Assembly (NCBI RefSeq): GCF_001310895.1
Contig: NZ_BAZS01000003.1
Location: forward strand, 117,408 to 181,407
Source: Virgibacillus halodenitrificans JCM 12304
GTDB taxonomy: Bacteria; Bacillota; Bacilli; Bacillales; Amphibacillaceae
Direction: 5' to 3'
DNA: 64,000 bases
A program made the translations under genes and the position numbers. Of the stretch, positions 34,224 through 45,152 are shown in pieces; the first letter of the stretch is position 1; every line of letters begins with the position of its first letter. Under the pieces are notes generated by a model that saw only the letters and a program-made list of their open reading frames with translations, searched no databases and was not told the origin of the DNA.

Positions 34224-34999
34224 ATGGTGGAAAATAAAGTTGTTTTCATTACAGGTGCTGCTAGTGGGATCGGCTATGAAATCGGTGTTGGTTTTGCAAA
34301 GGAAGGCGCTAAAGTTGTATTTTCTGACATTAATAAAGAAAAAGTGGAGGAAGTGGCTGATAGGCTAAAGAGTGAAGGTTACTCTTGTATTGGTATAGCA
34401 TGTGATGTAACTAATGAAAAAGAAATTCAGTCAGCGATTGAGCAAACCACAAAGAAGTATGGAAGGTTGGATGTACTTGTTAATAATGCAGGTTTGCAGC
34501 ATGTTGATTCTATTGAAGATTTTCCAACAGAGAAATTTGAATTAATGACTAAGATAATGCTGGTCGCTCCATTTACAGCAATTAAACATGCATTTCCCAT
34601 TATGAAAAAACAAGGGTATGGTCGGATTATTAATATGGCCTCTATTAATGGTCTTATCGGTTTTGCAGGAAAAGCTGCTTACAATAGTGCAAAACATGGA
34701 TTGATTGGATTAACAAAAGTAGCGGCGCTTGAAGGTGCTGCAGATGGAGTTACGGTGAATGCTATCTGTCCTGGCTATGTAGACACCCCGTTGGTGCGCA
34801 ACCAGTTGGAAGGTTGGCTGAGAATAGGAATATTTCATTAGAAAAAGTACTAGAAGAGGTCATTTATCCACTAGTTCCCCAAAAGCGCCTGTTGGAGGTA
34901 AAAGAAATATCTGACTATGTTATGTTCTTAGCTAGTGATAAAGCAAAAGGTGTGACAGGCCAAGCAGTGGTAATCGATGGTGGTTATACAGCTCAATAA
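34224..34999 (+). CDS. 3-hydroxybutyrate dehydrogenase (SDR), one frameshift
   Basis: Short-chain dehydrogenase of ~258 residues once repaired. Glycine motif TGAASGIG, 'NNAG' and the catalytic 'YNSAKHG' are present. The frame is lost near 34815: adding one T in GGTTGG restores 'QLEGLAENRNISLEK', and reading goes on to the stop at 34999 with the SDR C-terminus ('GVTGQAVVIDGGYTAQ'). Oxidises 3-hydroxybutyrate to acetoacetate for the CoA-transferase. Homologous to YxjF. Probable sequencing deletion. Confidence 0.88.
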
Positions 35000-35018
35000 G
35001 TAAGAAAAGAGGGATAAA

Positions 35019-36197
35019 ATGAACGAAATATATATTTTAGAAGGTGCGCGAACTCCTTTTGGTACATTCGGTGGAATACTCAAAGATGTAGATCCAACAG
35101 ATTTGGCTGTAACAGCAAGCATGGAAGCATTTAAAAGGAGTAACGTAAATCCAGAGGAAGTAGATTTAACAGTAATGGGTAATGTCATTCATTCTGCTAA
35201 AAATGCGCCATATCTAACGAGGCATGTAGCCTTAAAAAGCGGTATACCTGTAGAAAAGCCTGCATTAACGGTAAATCGATTATGTGGGTCAGGTCTGCAA
35301 TCTGTCGTGTCAGCAGCACAATCACTAATGCTCGGTGAAGCTAACGTAGCGTTAGCTGGTGGCGTTGAAAGTATGAGTTTAGCTCCATATGCACTTAGAG
35401 GGACCAGATTTGGTACAAAACTAAGTGCTCCGCAAGTTGATGATATGCTTTGGGCTTCATTGACAGACGAATATATCGGATCAGGCATGGGTGTTACTGC
35501 TGAAAATCTTGCTGACAAGTACAAGATTAGCAGGGAAGAACAGGATGAATATGCAGCTCTTAGTCATCAACGTGCTGCAAAAGCCCGTGATGATGGGAAG
35601 TTTATGGAGGAAATTGTACCAGTTGAAATAACTTCCAGAAAAGGAACTACAAAGCTTGATACGGATGAGCATATTCGTGACGACACTACAACAGAGAAAC
35701 TTGCCAAGCTTAAATCAGCTTTTAAAAAAGAAGGAACGGTTACAGGCGGAAATGCCAGTGGAATTAATGATGGAGCAGGAGCGCTTATCATAGCTACTGG
35801 GGATTATGTTTCCAATAAAAACCATAAACCCTTGGCTAAAATTATTTCCTGGGGAATAGCTGGTGTTGATCCATCCATTATGGGGATAGGGCCAGTTCCA
35901 GCAATACAGCAAGCGTTGAAAAGAGCAAACTTGACCATAGAGGATATGGATCTTATAGAGGTTAATGAGGCATTTGCTTCTCAATATCTTGCAGTGGAAA
36001 AAGAGTTGGAGCTTGATCGAAGTAAAGTGAATGTTAATGGAGGAGCTATTGCTTTGGGGCATCCTATTGGGGCTAGTGGTACGAGAGTGCTTTATTCGCT
36101 ATGTAAGGAACTTAAAAGACGAGATCTGACCTATGGGGTAGCTTCGCTCTGTATTGGCGGAGGGCAAGGGATAGCGATGGTTGTTCAAGTAAATTAA
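35019..36197 (+). CDS. Acetyl-CoA acetyltransferase (thiolase)
   Basis: 392 residues. Active-site cysteine in 'VNRLCGSGLQS' near residue 88, 'GHPIGASGTR' (His) and 'SLCIGGGQG' (second Cys). Cleaves acetoacetyl-CoA to two acetyl-CoA, the last step of the operon's pathway. Twenty bases after the dehydrogenase, with AAAGAGGGAT upstream. Confidence 0.94.
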   Translation: MNEIYILEGARTPFGTFGGILKDVDPTDLAVTASMEAFKRSNVNPEEVDLTVMGNVIHSAKNAPYLTRHVALKSGIPVEKPALTVNRLCGSGLQSVVSAAQSLMLGEANVALAGGVESMSLAPYALRGTRFGTKLSAPQVDDMLWASLTDEYIGSGMGVTAENLADKYKISREEQDEYAALSHQRAAKARDDGKFMEEIVPVEITSRKGTTKLDTDEHIRDDTTTEKLAKLKSAFKKEGTVTGGNASGINDGAGALIIATGDYVSNKNHKPLAKIISWGIAGVDPSIMGIGPVPAIQQALKRANLTIEDMDLIEVNEAFASQYLAVEKELELDRSKVNVNGGAIALGHPIGASGTRVLYSLCKELKRRDLTYGVASLCIGGGQGIAMVVQVN

Positions 36198-36224
36198 AAC
36201 AGGATTCAGGGGAGGGGTTTATAT

Positions 36225-37508
36225 ATGTTTGGTATTTTACTTGGTTTACTTGTTTTAATGGTATTAGCATACTTAGGGTGGTCTATCATTTGGGTAGCGC
36301 CGATAGCTGCTGGTGTCGTAGCATTAACTGGGGGGCTAGATATACTTGAAGCATATAAAGACACATATATGGGAGGATTTGTGTCCTTTGCAAAGGCATG
36401 GTTTCCTGTTTTTATGCTAGGGGCTATATTTGGTAAATTAATGGAGGATACAGGTATGGCCAGATCAGTTGCAGTTGCATTAACCAAGATTATCGGCACA
36501 AAACGAGCTATTCTTGGTGTTCTGGCTTCTGCAGCTGTACTCACCTATGGAGGAGTTAGTCTATTCGTAGTCGTTTTTGCGGTATACCCATTAGCACTAT
36601 CTTTATTCCGTGAAGCTAACATTAGCAGAAGGCTAATCCCTCCTACTGTAGCTTTAGGCGCCTTTACCTTTACAATGACAGCAATACCTGGAACTCCGCA
36701 AATTCAAAACTTAATACCTATGGATTATTTCAAAACGGGTCCCATGGCGGCTCCTGTTATGGGTATCATTGGCGCTGTTATTATGGCTGGTGGTGGATAC
36801 TTTTATCTTCGCTGGAGGGAGAATACATTAACAAGAAATGGAGAAACCTTCACGGAACCAGAAGATAAAAATGTACTGGAAAAAGAGACTGGGGCTCCAG
36901 CTTTTTTGCTATCTATATTACCGTTAGTAGCTGTATTGGTGACATTAAATGTGTTTAAGTTTGATATAATTACTGCTTTAATAACAGGTATTCTATTAAT
37001 CATGATATTAAATATAAACAAATTTAAAAAGTTTGTTACAGCAATTAATGGCGGGGCGATCGGATCTGTGACTGCAATTGTTAATACAAGTGCAGCAGTA
37101 GGCTTTGGTACAGTAGTAAAAGTGGTCCCCGGGTTTGAAAAATTAACAGAAATCTTAATGGGGATAAAAGGAAACCCTCTTATATCAGAGGCGGTTGCAG
37201 TTAATATACTAGCGGGAGCAACAGGTTCAGCATCCGGCGGTATGGGTATCGCATTGGAAGCACTTGGTTCAAAATATTACGAGATAGCTATGAATAGTGG
37301 GATTTCACCTGAAGCATTTCACAGAATAGCTTCTCTTTCTTCCGGTGGATTGGATGCGCTTCCACATAATGGTGCTGTATTAACTTTGCTTACAATAACG
37401 GGTATGTCTCACAAAGACAGCTATAAAGATATATTTGTAGTTGCCGTGCTAATTCCGGTTATTGCGGTTGTAATTGCCATTTTATTTGCTTCTCTTGGAA
37501 TATATTAA
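36225..37508 (+). CDS. GntP-family permease, probable 3-hydroxybutyrate or ketone-body importer
   Basis: 427 residues, ~11-12 membrane segments, no signal cleavage. GntP/YxjC family features ('AGATGSASGGMGIALEALG', 'DALPHNGAVLTLLTITG'). Last gene of the sigma-54 operon, 27 bp after the thiolase. YxjC occupies the same operon type in B. subtilis, so uptake of 3-hydroxybutyrate or acetoacetate is a good guess but unproven. Confidence 0.88.
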   Translation: MFGILLGLLVLMVLAYLGWSIIWVAPIAAGVVALTGGLDILEAYKDTYMGGFVSFAKAWFPVFMLGAIFGKLMEDTGMARSVAVALTKIIGTKRAILGVLASAAVLTYGGVSLFVVVFAVYPLALSLFREANISRRLIPPTVALGAFTFTMTAIPGTPQIQNLIPMDYFKTGPMAAPVMGIIGAVIMAGGGYFYLRWRENTLTRNGETFTEPEDKNVLEKETGAPAFLLSILPLVAVLVTLNVFKFDIITALITGILLIMILNINKFKKFVTAINGGAIGSVTAIVNTSAAVGFGTVVKVVPGFEKLTEILMGIKGNPLISEAVAVNILAGATGSASGGMGIALEALGSKYYEIAMNSGISPEAFHRIASLSSGGLDALPHNGAVLTLLTITGMSHKDSYKDIFVVAVLIPVIAVVIAILFASLGIY

Positions 37509-37539
37509 ACTAACAATTGTCTGTGTTATAGCTTAAATT

Positions 37540-37648
37540 AAAAGAGGCTGTGACACTAATCTTTTATACAATGAAAATCCGAACCAATTCGTAATACTAT
37601 TGAATCTTGGTTCGGATTTCTTTTTTTACGAGCAGGACCCACCTTTTT
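37540..37648 (-). repeat. MITE-like repeat, copy 2 (short, ~109 bp)
   Basis: Left end AAAAGAGGCTGTGACA, right end GGACCCACCTTTTT, around the hairpin GAAAATCCGAACC...GGTTCGGATTTC. Same family as 21980-22295, reverse orientation, lacking the inner GC-rich part. It follows the permease gene and may act as its terminator. Confidence 0.7.
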
Positions 37649-37749
37649 AAATGTTGGTCTTTACAATTAACTATTTAATTATGTTCCAGGCCTTTTTATT
37701 TATACGTGACTTTCGTCTCAATTTTTAAACTTCAATTAAATTATATTGA

Positions 37750-37789
37750 ATTTTCAATACTATTTGTATATTATTAAACTATTGAAAAT
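37750..37789. promoter_or_regulatory. Inverted repeat before the DUF485 gene
   Basis: ATTTTCAATA at 37750-37759 and TATTGAAAAT at 37780-37789, perfect 10-bp arms with a 20-base AT-rich spacer. Possible binding site of an unidentified regulator. Confidence 0.4.
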
Positions 37790-37833
37790 TATGCAATAAA
37801 GTAGATTTAGTTCACAAATGAAGGAGGATGTAA

Positions 37834-38190
37834 ATGAGTTTTGAAAGCGGTATCAAAAATGAGGACAATGTACAAAGCTCAACAGTATATGAGCGTGTTG
37901 CTGCAAGTAGGTCTTTTAAGAAACTTATTCGGGAAAGGAAAAAATTTATTATTCCTTTAACAGTCTTTTTTCTTGTGTTTTATTTTGCTCTTCCGGTTTT
38001 AACTTCCTATTCAACCATACTTAATTCACTTGCAGTAGGAGAGATTTCTTGGGCATGGATATTTGCCTTTGCGCAGTTTGTCATGACTTGGGTACTTTGC
38101 ATTGTATATGTGAAAAAGTCCGCTTCTTTCGATAAGCAGTCAGAGAGAATTATTGATGAGCAACTTAATGAAGGAGGAAATACGAAGTGA
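37834..38190 (+). CDS. DUF485 membrane protein
   Basis: 118 residues with two transmembrane helices (~46-66 and ~76-96), the DUF485 layout that accompanies acetate/solute symporters such as E. coli YjcH-ActP. AAGGAGGA upstream. Its stop overlaps the GTG start of the downstream symporter, a sign of translational coupling. Confidence 0.9.
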   Translation: MSFESGIKNEDNVQSSTVYERVAASRSFKKLIRERKKFIIPLTVFFLVFYFALPVLTSYSTILNSLAVGEISWAWIFAFAQFVMTWVLCIVYVKKSASFDKQSERIIDEQLNEGGNTK

Positions 38191-39715
38191 ACTTGACTGT
38201 TATTACTCTCTTTTTAATTATTGTAATCGCAACATTAGTAATTACATATTTTGCAGCTAAGCGGACACAAACAACAGGAGATTTTTATACAGCAGGTGGA
38301 GGTCTCACAGGCTAGCAGAATGGCTTGGCAATCTCCGGAGATTATTTGTCAGCAGCTTCTTTTCTTGGAATAGCCGGTGCTATCGCTCTTTATGGATTCG
38401 ATGGTTTTTTCTATAGTATTGGTTTTTTAATTGCTTACCTGGTCGTTATGTTTTTAGTTGCAGAACCATTGAGGAATCTAGGTAAATATACGCTTGCTGA
38501 TATGATAAATGCTCGATTTGATGCAAAGAAAGTACGAGGGATGGCAGCTTTAAGTACCATACTATTGTTATATTTTATATGATTGCTCAGTTAGTTGGAG
38601 CAGGTGCACTTATACAATTATTATTCGGAATAGACTATTGGATTGCTGTTCTTATAGTTGGTGTGATGATGACTATTTATGTCCTGTTTGGAGGTATGAC
38701 TGCTACAAGCTGGGTACAAATTATAAAGGCTGTCCTCCTTATGATTGGTACATTGATTATAGCAGTTCTGGTATTAGCTAAATTTAACTTTAATTTATTG
38801 TATATGTTTAGTGAAATGAAAACAGTTACAAGCCATGGTGGAGATTATCTCAATCCAGGTTTAAAATATACAGATCCAATGGATACTATATCTTTAATGC
38901 TTGCTTTAGTTTTAGGTACTGCTGGCCTGCCACATATTCTCATGCGCTTTTTTACAGTAAAGGACGCCAAGACTGCAAGAAGCTCTGTAGTAACTGCAAC
39001 ATGGATTGTTGGTATCTTCTATGTGCTTACAATATTCTTAGGCTTTGGTGCAGCAGCTTTCGTGGGGAACGAAATTATTACAGAAGCGAACCCGGCTGGA
39101 AATATGGCTGCCCCATTATTGGCAAAGGCTCTCGGTGGAGATTTTCTCATGTCTTTTGTTTCTGCTGTAGCATTTGCTACAATACTGGCGGTAGTGGCAG
39201 GGCTTGTCCTATCGGGAGCTTCAGCATTTGCTCATGACATTTATGGCCAAATTATTAAAAAGGGACAGGTTTCAGACAGACAGCAAATGCTTGCAGCCCG
39301 TTATGCATCGTTAGGGGTTTCGGTTTTTTCTATTTTGCTTGCATTATTTGCGCAAACAATGAACGTAGCTTTCCTTGTATCACTGGCATTTTGTGTGGCA
39401 GCAAGTGCGAATCTGCCTGTTATTCTCTACACTATATATTGGAAGCGATTTAATACAACGGGAGCACTTAGTGCCATGGCATTCGGGTTAATTTCAGCTC
39501 TTATTCTTGTTTCCATGAGTCCAAACGTATTTTCGCCTGTGGAAGGTGCCGCAATTTTTGTCGGTGAACCACTATTCCCATTAACTAATCCAGCTATTAT
39601 ATCTGTTCCTCTGGGCTTTATTGGAGGATATGTTGGAACAGTATTGTCAAAAACAACAGATATGAAAAGGTATGCAGAAGTAAAGGTGAAAGCAAATACA
39701 GGCTTCAGAGAATAG
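38187..39715 (+). pseudogene. Sodium:solute symporter (ActP-like), nonsense codon and frameshift
   Basis: Starts at GTG 38187, overlapping the DUF485 stop. It encodes an SSS-family cation/acetate-type symporter ('[23 protein letters not shown]') of ~510 residues. TAG at 38313-38315 replaces the Trp normally found after GGGLTG. Near 38577 a second break is repaired by one T ('[14 protein letters not shown]'), and reading continues to 39715. Because one lesion is a substitution rather than a homopolymer indel, real inactivation is more plausible here than elsewhere. In-frame ATGs at 38325 and 38579 start only fragments. Confidence 0.88.
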
Positions 39716-39722
39716 AAAATAG

Positions 39723-39898
39723 AAGAGGGTAGGACAAAAAATTATACATTGAAAATCCGAACCGATTCGTACTACTAATGAATCGTGGTTCGGATTTCTT
39801 TTTGAAAAAATTAGCGAAGCGTATTTCCGGAAAGGGGCTCCCAGACTCTAGAATGTTCGTCTTTAGAATAGTGCTATTTAGTTATCTTCAAACCTCTT
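39723..39898 (-). repeat. MITE-like repeat, copy 3 (~176 bp)
   Basis: Hairpin GAAAATCCGAACC...GGTTCGGATTTC, ATTAGCG, then TTCGTCTTTAGAATAG and TTTAGTTAT as in the reverse complement of copy 1, with ~130 bp of the inner part deleted. Copies 2 and 3 flank the DUF485-symporter pair in the same orientation. Confidence 0.7.
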
Positions 39899-39949
39899 AT
39901 ATTACTTTTAAAGAATGTTGATGGATAGTTAACATTGATTAAATATAGC

Positions 39950-40339
39950 TTATTCTAGATAAAGGGCTTTTCTAGCCAATTTGTCAGCATTTGCGTTTTG
40001 TTTCTCCGGTATCCATTTAATGAAAAAGTGGGGAAAGTGTTTTGCTTCCTCCTTAATTTGTTCGAGAAGAGAACGATAGATAGTATTTTTAGTATAATCT
40101 TTTTCAATTGTGTCAACGACAAGTTTGGAATCCGATCGAAAAGATAAAATAGCTGCAGGGAACTCCTTCCTGCATATCTTTAAAGCTTGAAGCACTGCAT
40201 GGAATTCAGCCTCATGGTTTGATAATATACCTAAAGGAATCGAATACGTAAAATGGTTGTCCCCAGCTTTAATAAATATTCCGGCCCCACTAGTACCAGG
40301 ATCTCCTTTTGCAGCTCCATCTGTATAAACTAGTATCAT
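39950..40339 (-). CDS. RNase H-like (reverse-transcriptase-like) protein
   Basis: 129 residues. RNase HI fold with 'VYTDGAAKGDPG' (Asp), 'HEAEFHAVLQAL' (Glu), 'RSDSKLVVDTI' (Asp) and 'NANADKLARKAL' (Asp), the four acidic residues of the active site. Resembles the short RnhA-like proteins of Bacilli (YpeP/YpdQ type) that lack the basic handle. Substrate use is uncertain. Confidence 0.85.
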   Translation of the reverse strand: MILVYTDGAAKGDPGTSGAGIFIKAGDNHFTYSIPLGILSNHEAEFHAVLQALKICRKEFPAAILSFRSDSKLVVDTIEKDYTKNTIYRSLLEQIKEEAKHFPHFFIKWIPEKQNANADKLARKALYLE

Positions 40340-40541
40340 TATCCGCTCACCCTTCCATTACCTTTACTTTTATTATATTAAAAAGAAAGATCTTAGTAGT
40401 AAAGAATCATGTTGTTTTAAAAAAAATAAGTCGAAGAAAACTACTTTAACTAAAAATTTCAATTCTAGTGACAGAAAGGTTTAAATGTGGCAAAATAAAC
40501 TGAAAAGAAAACTTTGCTGATTAAAGTACAGAAGGAGTATA

Positions 40542-40796
40542 ATGTCAATGTTAAAAGTCATTTTTTACACCAAAGAAGTTTGCTCCCTTTGTGATGATGC
40601 TATGGCATTATTGCATATGCTTCAACATGATTACCCTTTTGAAATAGAAGAACGGGATATTTATACAAATGATGAGTGGCTGGAACGATATCAATTATTA
40701 ATCCCTTTTGTTAAAATAAATGATATCACGTTGGATTGTGAAGAAGTTAATATTGATTCTCTTGAAGAAGCAATAAAGAAATATGCAAGGGAATAA
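40542..40796 (+). CDS. Glutaredoxin-like family protein (CxxC)
   Basis: 84 residues with a thioredoxin fold start 'VIFYTKEVCSLCDDAMALL', active-site CSLC at ~15-18, and a cis-Pro equivalent region 'LLIPFVKI'. AAGGAG site upstream. Related to the DUF836 glutaredoxin-like proteins. Upstream of cggR; the two are separated by the cggR promoter. Confidence 0.85.
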   Translation: MSMLKVIFYTKEVCSLCDDAMALLHMLQHDYPFEIEERDIYTNDEWLERYQLLIPFVKINDITLDCEEVNIDSLEEAIKKYARE

Positions 40797-40815
40797 GATT
40801 TTCCCCTGCATATTA

Positions 40816-40844
40816 TTTGTAACTATATCTATCTATGCTATAAT
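40816..40844 (+). promoter_or_regulatory. Promoter of the cggR-gapA operon
   Basis: TATAAT at 40839-40844, preceded 17 bp upstream by a poor -35 (TTTGTA). It lies 40 bp before the CggR operator. Confidence 0.65.
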
Positions 40845-40883
40845 TAACATTGTAATCAAAGATTTTGTTTTTTTTACTCACTT

Positions 40884-40919
40884 TGGGACATAATATAACC
40901 ATCCGGGACAAAAATAGAC
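40884..40919 (+). promoter_or_regulatory. CggR operator
   Basis: Two spaced half repeats fit CGGGAC-N6-TGTC-N4-CGGGAC-N6-TGTC: GGGAC at 40885 and CGGGAC at 40904, each followed after six bases by a degenerate TGTC (TAAC, AGAC). It sits downstream of the -10, as in B. subtilis, and directly before cggR. Confidence 0.85.
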
Positions 40920-40939
40920 CAGAGAGAAGGAGACTTTTA

Positions 40940-41959
40940 ATGAGAGAACTTATTGAATTACAAAAGTTACTTTTGCCTGATCTTCTGGATGTTATGGAAC
41001 AAAGGTACTCCGTCCTAAACAGTGTAGATTTATTCCAACCAGTTGGAAGACGTACCCTAGCCGAGAACACAGGTCTCACTGAGCGTGGTGTACGTAGTGA
41101 AATAGATTTCCTGCAAAAACAAGGCCTTGTCCAGATTACCTCAAGGGGAATGTTTATTTCAAAAGAGGGTAAATTACTTTTAGAGCGCATGGCTGGCTTT
41201 ATTAGTGAGTTAAAAGGTCTACATGTTTTGGAAAGCCAATTGAAGGATAAATTAAATGTAGGTAATATCCTTATTCTTCCCGGAAATAGTGATCAATATG
41301 ACTGGGTAAAACAAGAAATGGGTAAAGCTTGTGTCTCTTATCTAAAAGAGATTTTAAAGAATCAAAGTACGATCGCTGTAACAGGAGGCACAACAATGGC
41401 TGCAGTTGCTCAAGTTATGCATCCTTTACGTAAAGATCCAGATTATATCTTCGTTCCTGCACGCGGAGGCATTGGGGAAAAAGTAGAAAATCAGGCAAAC
41501 ACAATTGTTGCAGAAATGGCTGGAAAGTCAAAAGGGGAGTATCGCCTGCTATATGTTCCAGATCCATTAAGTGAATCAGCTTATAATTCAATTATTAATG
41601 AACCATCTGTAAGTGATATATTAGCCCAGATTAAGGGAGCTAACATTGTGTTGCATGGGATAGGTGATGCAATGACAATGGCTGATCGCCGTAAAACAAC
41701 CGAAGCTGTTTCCGCAGTGCTCATTAAAAATAAGGCAATCAGTGAAGCGTTTGGATATTACTTTGATGCTGAAGGAAATGTCGTACACAAAGTACGTACA
41801 GCGGGCATACAGTTGGATGATTTACAAACGGTGGAAAATGTAATTACGATAGCCGGAGGAAAGTCTAAAGGCAAAGCCATCGCGTCGTATTTTAAACAAG
41901 GAAAAAGTAATTTATTAATTACAGATGAAGCAGCAGCAAAAGAAATTCTAGATATTTAG
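40940..41959 (+). CDS. cggR: Central glycolytic genes regulator CggR
   Basis: 339 residues from ATG 40940 (AGAAGGAGA upstream). N-terminal winged helix ('VGRRTLAENTGLTERGVRSEIDFLQKQGL') and a SorC/DeoR-type sugar-binding domain ('VTGGTTMAAVA', 'VPARGGIGE'). Represses cggR-gapA-pgk-tpiA-gpmI-eno unless fructose-1,6-bisphosphate is bound. First gene of the operon. Confidence 0.96.
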   Translation: MRELIELQKLLLPDLLDVMEQRYSVLNSVDLFQPVGRRTLAENTGLTERGVRSEIDFLQKQGLVQITSRGMFISKEGKLLLERMAGFISELKGLHVLESQLKDKLNVGNILILPGNSDQYDWVKQEMGKACVSYLKEILKNQSTIAVTGGTTMAAVAQVMHPLRKDPDYIFVPARGGIGEKVENQANTIVAEMAGKSKGEYRLLYVPDPLSESAYNSIINEPSVSDILAQIKGANIVLHGIGDAMTMADRRKTTEAVSAVLIKNKAISEAFGYYFDAEGNVVHKVRTAGIQLDDLQTVENVITIAGGKSKGKAIASYFKQGKSNLLITDEAAAKEILDI

Positions 41960-43015
<1,056 letters not shown>

Positions 43016-43024
43016 GTGAAAAAT

Positions 43025-43056
43025 AATGGAGGAGGAGCTGATCCTCTTCCATTTTT
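43025..43056 (+). terminator. Terminator or attenuator between gapA and pgk
   Basis: AATGGAGGAGGA / TCCTCTTCCATT stem with a GCTGA loop region and TTTT. Suggests that cggR-gapA can end here; a TATAAT at 43109-43114 may give pgk its own promoter. Confidence 0.75.
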
Positions 43057-43189
43057 GCTTTCCTGTGAACCGATTTACACAATACGAGCGTTCACACTCT
43101 TAATCGATTATAATGGTTAATGAACGTATTTTAGGGGAAAACCTATAATGAAATACGAATACATAGAGATGATCTAGGAGGGTGTAATA

Positions 43190-44371
43190 ATGAACAAAAA
43201 AACATTAGAGGAATTTAATGTAAAGGGTAAAAAAGTTTTCTGTCGTGTAGATTTTAATGTTCCAATGAAAAATGGAGAAGTTACTGATGATACTAGAATT
43301 AAGGCTGCATTACCTACAATTAATTACCTTTCCGAACAAGGAGCTATTGTAATCCTCGCAAGTCATCTTGGTAGACCAAAAGGTGAAGTTGTAGAAGGGT
43401 TAAGACTTGATCCTGTAGCAAAACGATTAAGCGATTTGATTGGTAAAGAAATAGTGAAAACAGATGCCGTTTATGGCAAAGAGGTTAATGAAGCAATTTC
43501 TCAGGTAAGTGATGGAGATATTGTGTTAATTGAAAATGTTCGTTTTGAGCCAGGTGAGGAAAAAAACGACCCAAGTTTGTCTCAAGCATTTGCTGATATG
43601 GCTGATGTATATGTTAATGATGCGTTTGGAGCTGCCCACCGTGCTCATGCATCTACAACAGGTGTTGCGGAGAAATTGCCTTCAGCAGCAGGCTATTTAA
43701 TGCAAAAAGAAATTGAAGTACTTGGCAAAGCGCTGGAAAATCCCGCTAGACCATTTACAGCAATTATTGGCGGAGCAAAAGTAAAAGACAAAATTAATGT
43801 AATTAATAATTTACTTGATAAGGTTGATAATTTAATTATTGGTGGAGGCCTCGCCTATACATTTATTAAAGCAAAAGGATTCGAAATTGGTAAATCTTTG
43901 CTAGAGGAAGACAAAATAGATTTGGCAAAAGACTTTATTGCTAAAGCTAGCGACAAAGGTGTCAATCTGGTTTTACCCGAGGATGCAATAGTGGCTGATG
44001 ATTTTTCTGAGAGTGCAAACACCCAAACAGTGGACATTGACAAAATCCCTTCTGATTGGGAAGCACTGGATATTGGACCAAAAACGAGAGAATTATACAG
44101 AAAAATAATTGCAGAGTCCAAGCTGGTTATCTGGAACGGTCCAATGGGTGTATTTGAAATGGAAGCCTTCGCCGGTGGAACTAGAGAAGTGGCTGAGGCC
44201 CTTGCAAAAACTGAAGGTTATACAGTAATTGGAGGCGGAGATTCTGCAGCTGCTGTGGAGCAATTTGGTTTTGCAAAAGCAATGGATCATGTTTCTACAG
44301 GGGGAGGGGCTTCTTTAGAATTTATGGAAGGAAGAGCCCTGCCAGGAGTAGAAGCACTTGATAATAAATAA
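43190..44371 (+). CDS. pgk: Phosphoglycerate kinase Pgk
   Basis: 393 residues. '[21 protein letters not shown]' start region, '[10 protein letters not shown]', '[12 protein letters not shown]' and the ATP-binding '[13 protein letters not shown]'. Makes ATP from 1,3-bisphosphoglycerate. AGGAGGGTG ribosome site. 174 bp after gapA, 22 bp before tpiA. Confidence 0.98.
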   Translation: MNKKTLEEFNVKGKKVFCRVDFNVPMKNGEVTDDTRIKAALPTINYLSEQGAIVILASHLGRPKGEVVEGLRLDPVAKRLSDLIGKEIVKTDAVYGKEVNEAISQVSDGDIVLIENVRFEPGEEKNDPSLSQAFADMADVYVNDAFGAAHRAHASTTGVAEKLPSAAGYLMQKEIEVLGKALENPARPFTAIIGGAKVKDKINVINNLLDKVDNLIIGGGLAYTFIKAKGFEIGKSLLEEDKIDLAKDFIAKASDKGVNLVLPEDAIVADDFSESANTQTVDIDKIPSDWEALDIGPKTRELYRKIIAESKLVIWNGPMGVFEMEAFAGGTREVAEALAKTEGYTVIGGGDSAAAVEQFGFAKAMDHVSTGGGASLEFMEGRALPGVEALDNK

Positions 44372-44393
44372 ATGATGTAAAGGAGAGGTGAAA

Positions 44394-45152
44394 ATGAGAA
44401 AAACAGTTATCGCAGGTAATTGGAAGATGAATAAAGTAATGTCAGAAGCAAAAGGTTTTATGGATGAAGTAGTAAAAAAAGCGCCAAATAGTAATAAAGT
44501 CGAAATGATTGTTTGTCCACCATACCCTTTTTTGTCTACATTAATTAAACAAACTGAAGGGTCAAATGTTAAGGTAGCTGCACAAAATATGCATTTCGAG
44601 GAAAATGGAGCCTTTACAGGAGAAGTTAGTCCGCTAATGTTAAAGGACCTGGGAGTAACTCATGTTATTCTTGGTCATTCAGAGCGTCGAGAGTATTTCG
44701 CTGAAACCGACGAAACAGTGAACAAAAAGACACATGCTGCTTTTAACCATGGTCTCATTCCTATCGTGTGTGTTGGAGAAACATTAGAACAGCGTGAAGC
44801 TAATGAGACGATGAATCACGTAGAAGGACAAGTAAAGGAAGCGTTAAAAGGTTTATCTGAACAGCAAATTGCTGAGACAATTATTGCTTATGAGCCTATT
44901 TGGGCAATAGGTACTGGTAAAACAGCTTCCAGTGAAGAAGCGAATGAAGTATGTACACATATTCGAAATGTGATTAAGAAAGTTACATCTGAAGAAATTG
45001 CAGAAAAAGTTATTATTCAATATGGAGGCAGCGTAAAACCAGCAAATATCGATGAGTTACTTAGCCAATCTGATATTGATGGAGCTTTGGTCGGTGGAGC
45101 TAGTTTAGAAGCTGATTCCTTTCTACAGCTTGTGGAGGCTGGTAAGAAATGA
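44394..45152 (+). CDS. tpiA: Triosephosphate isomerase TpiA
   Basis: 252 residues from ATG 44394; an in-frame GTG six bases earlier is part of the AGGAGAGGTG ribosome site. 'GNWKMNK' (Lys), 'LGHSERR' (His) and '[11 protein letters not shown]' (Glu) are the catalytic segments. Interconverts glyceraldehyde-3-phosphate and dihydroxyacetone phosphate. Its stop overlaps the gpmI start (ATGA). Confidence 0.98.
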   Translation: MRKTVIAGNWKMNKVMSEAKGFMDEVVKKAPNSNKVEMIVCPPYPFLSTLIKQTEGSNVKVAAQNMHFEENGAFTGEVSPLMLKDLGVTHVILGHSERREYFAETDETVNKKTHAAFNHGLIPIVCVGETLEQREANETMNHVEGQVKEALKGLSEQQIAETIIAYEPIWAIGTGKTASSEEANEVCTHIRNVIKKVTSEEIAEKVIIQYGGSVKPANIDELLSQSDIDGALVGGASLEADSFLQLVEAGKK

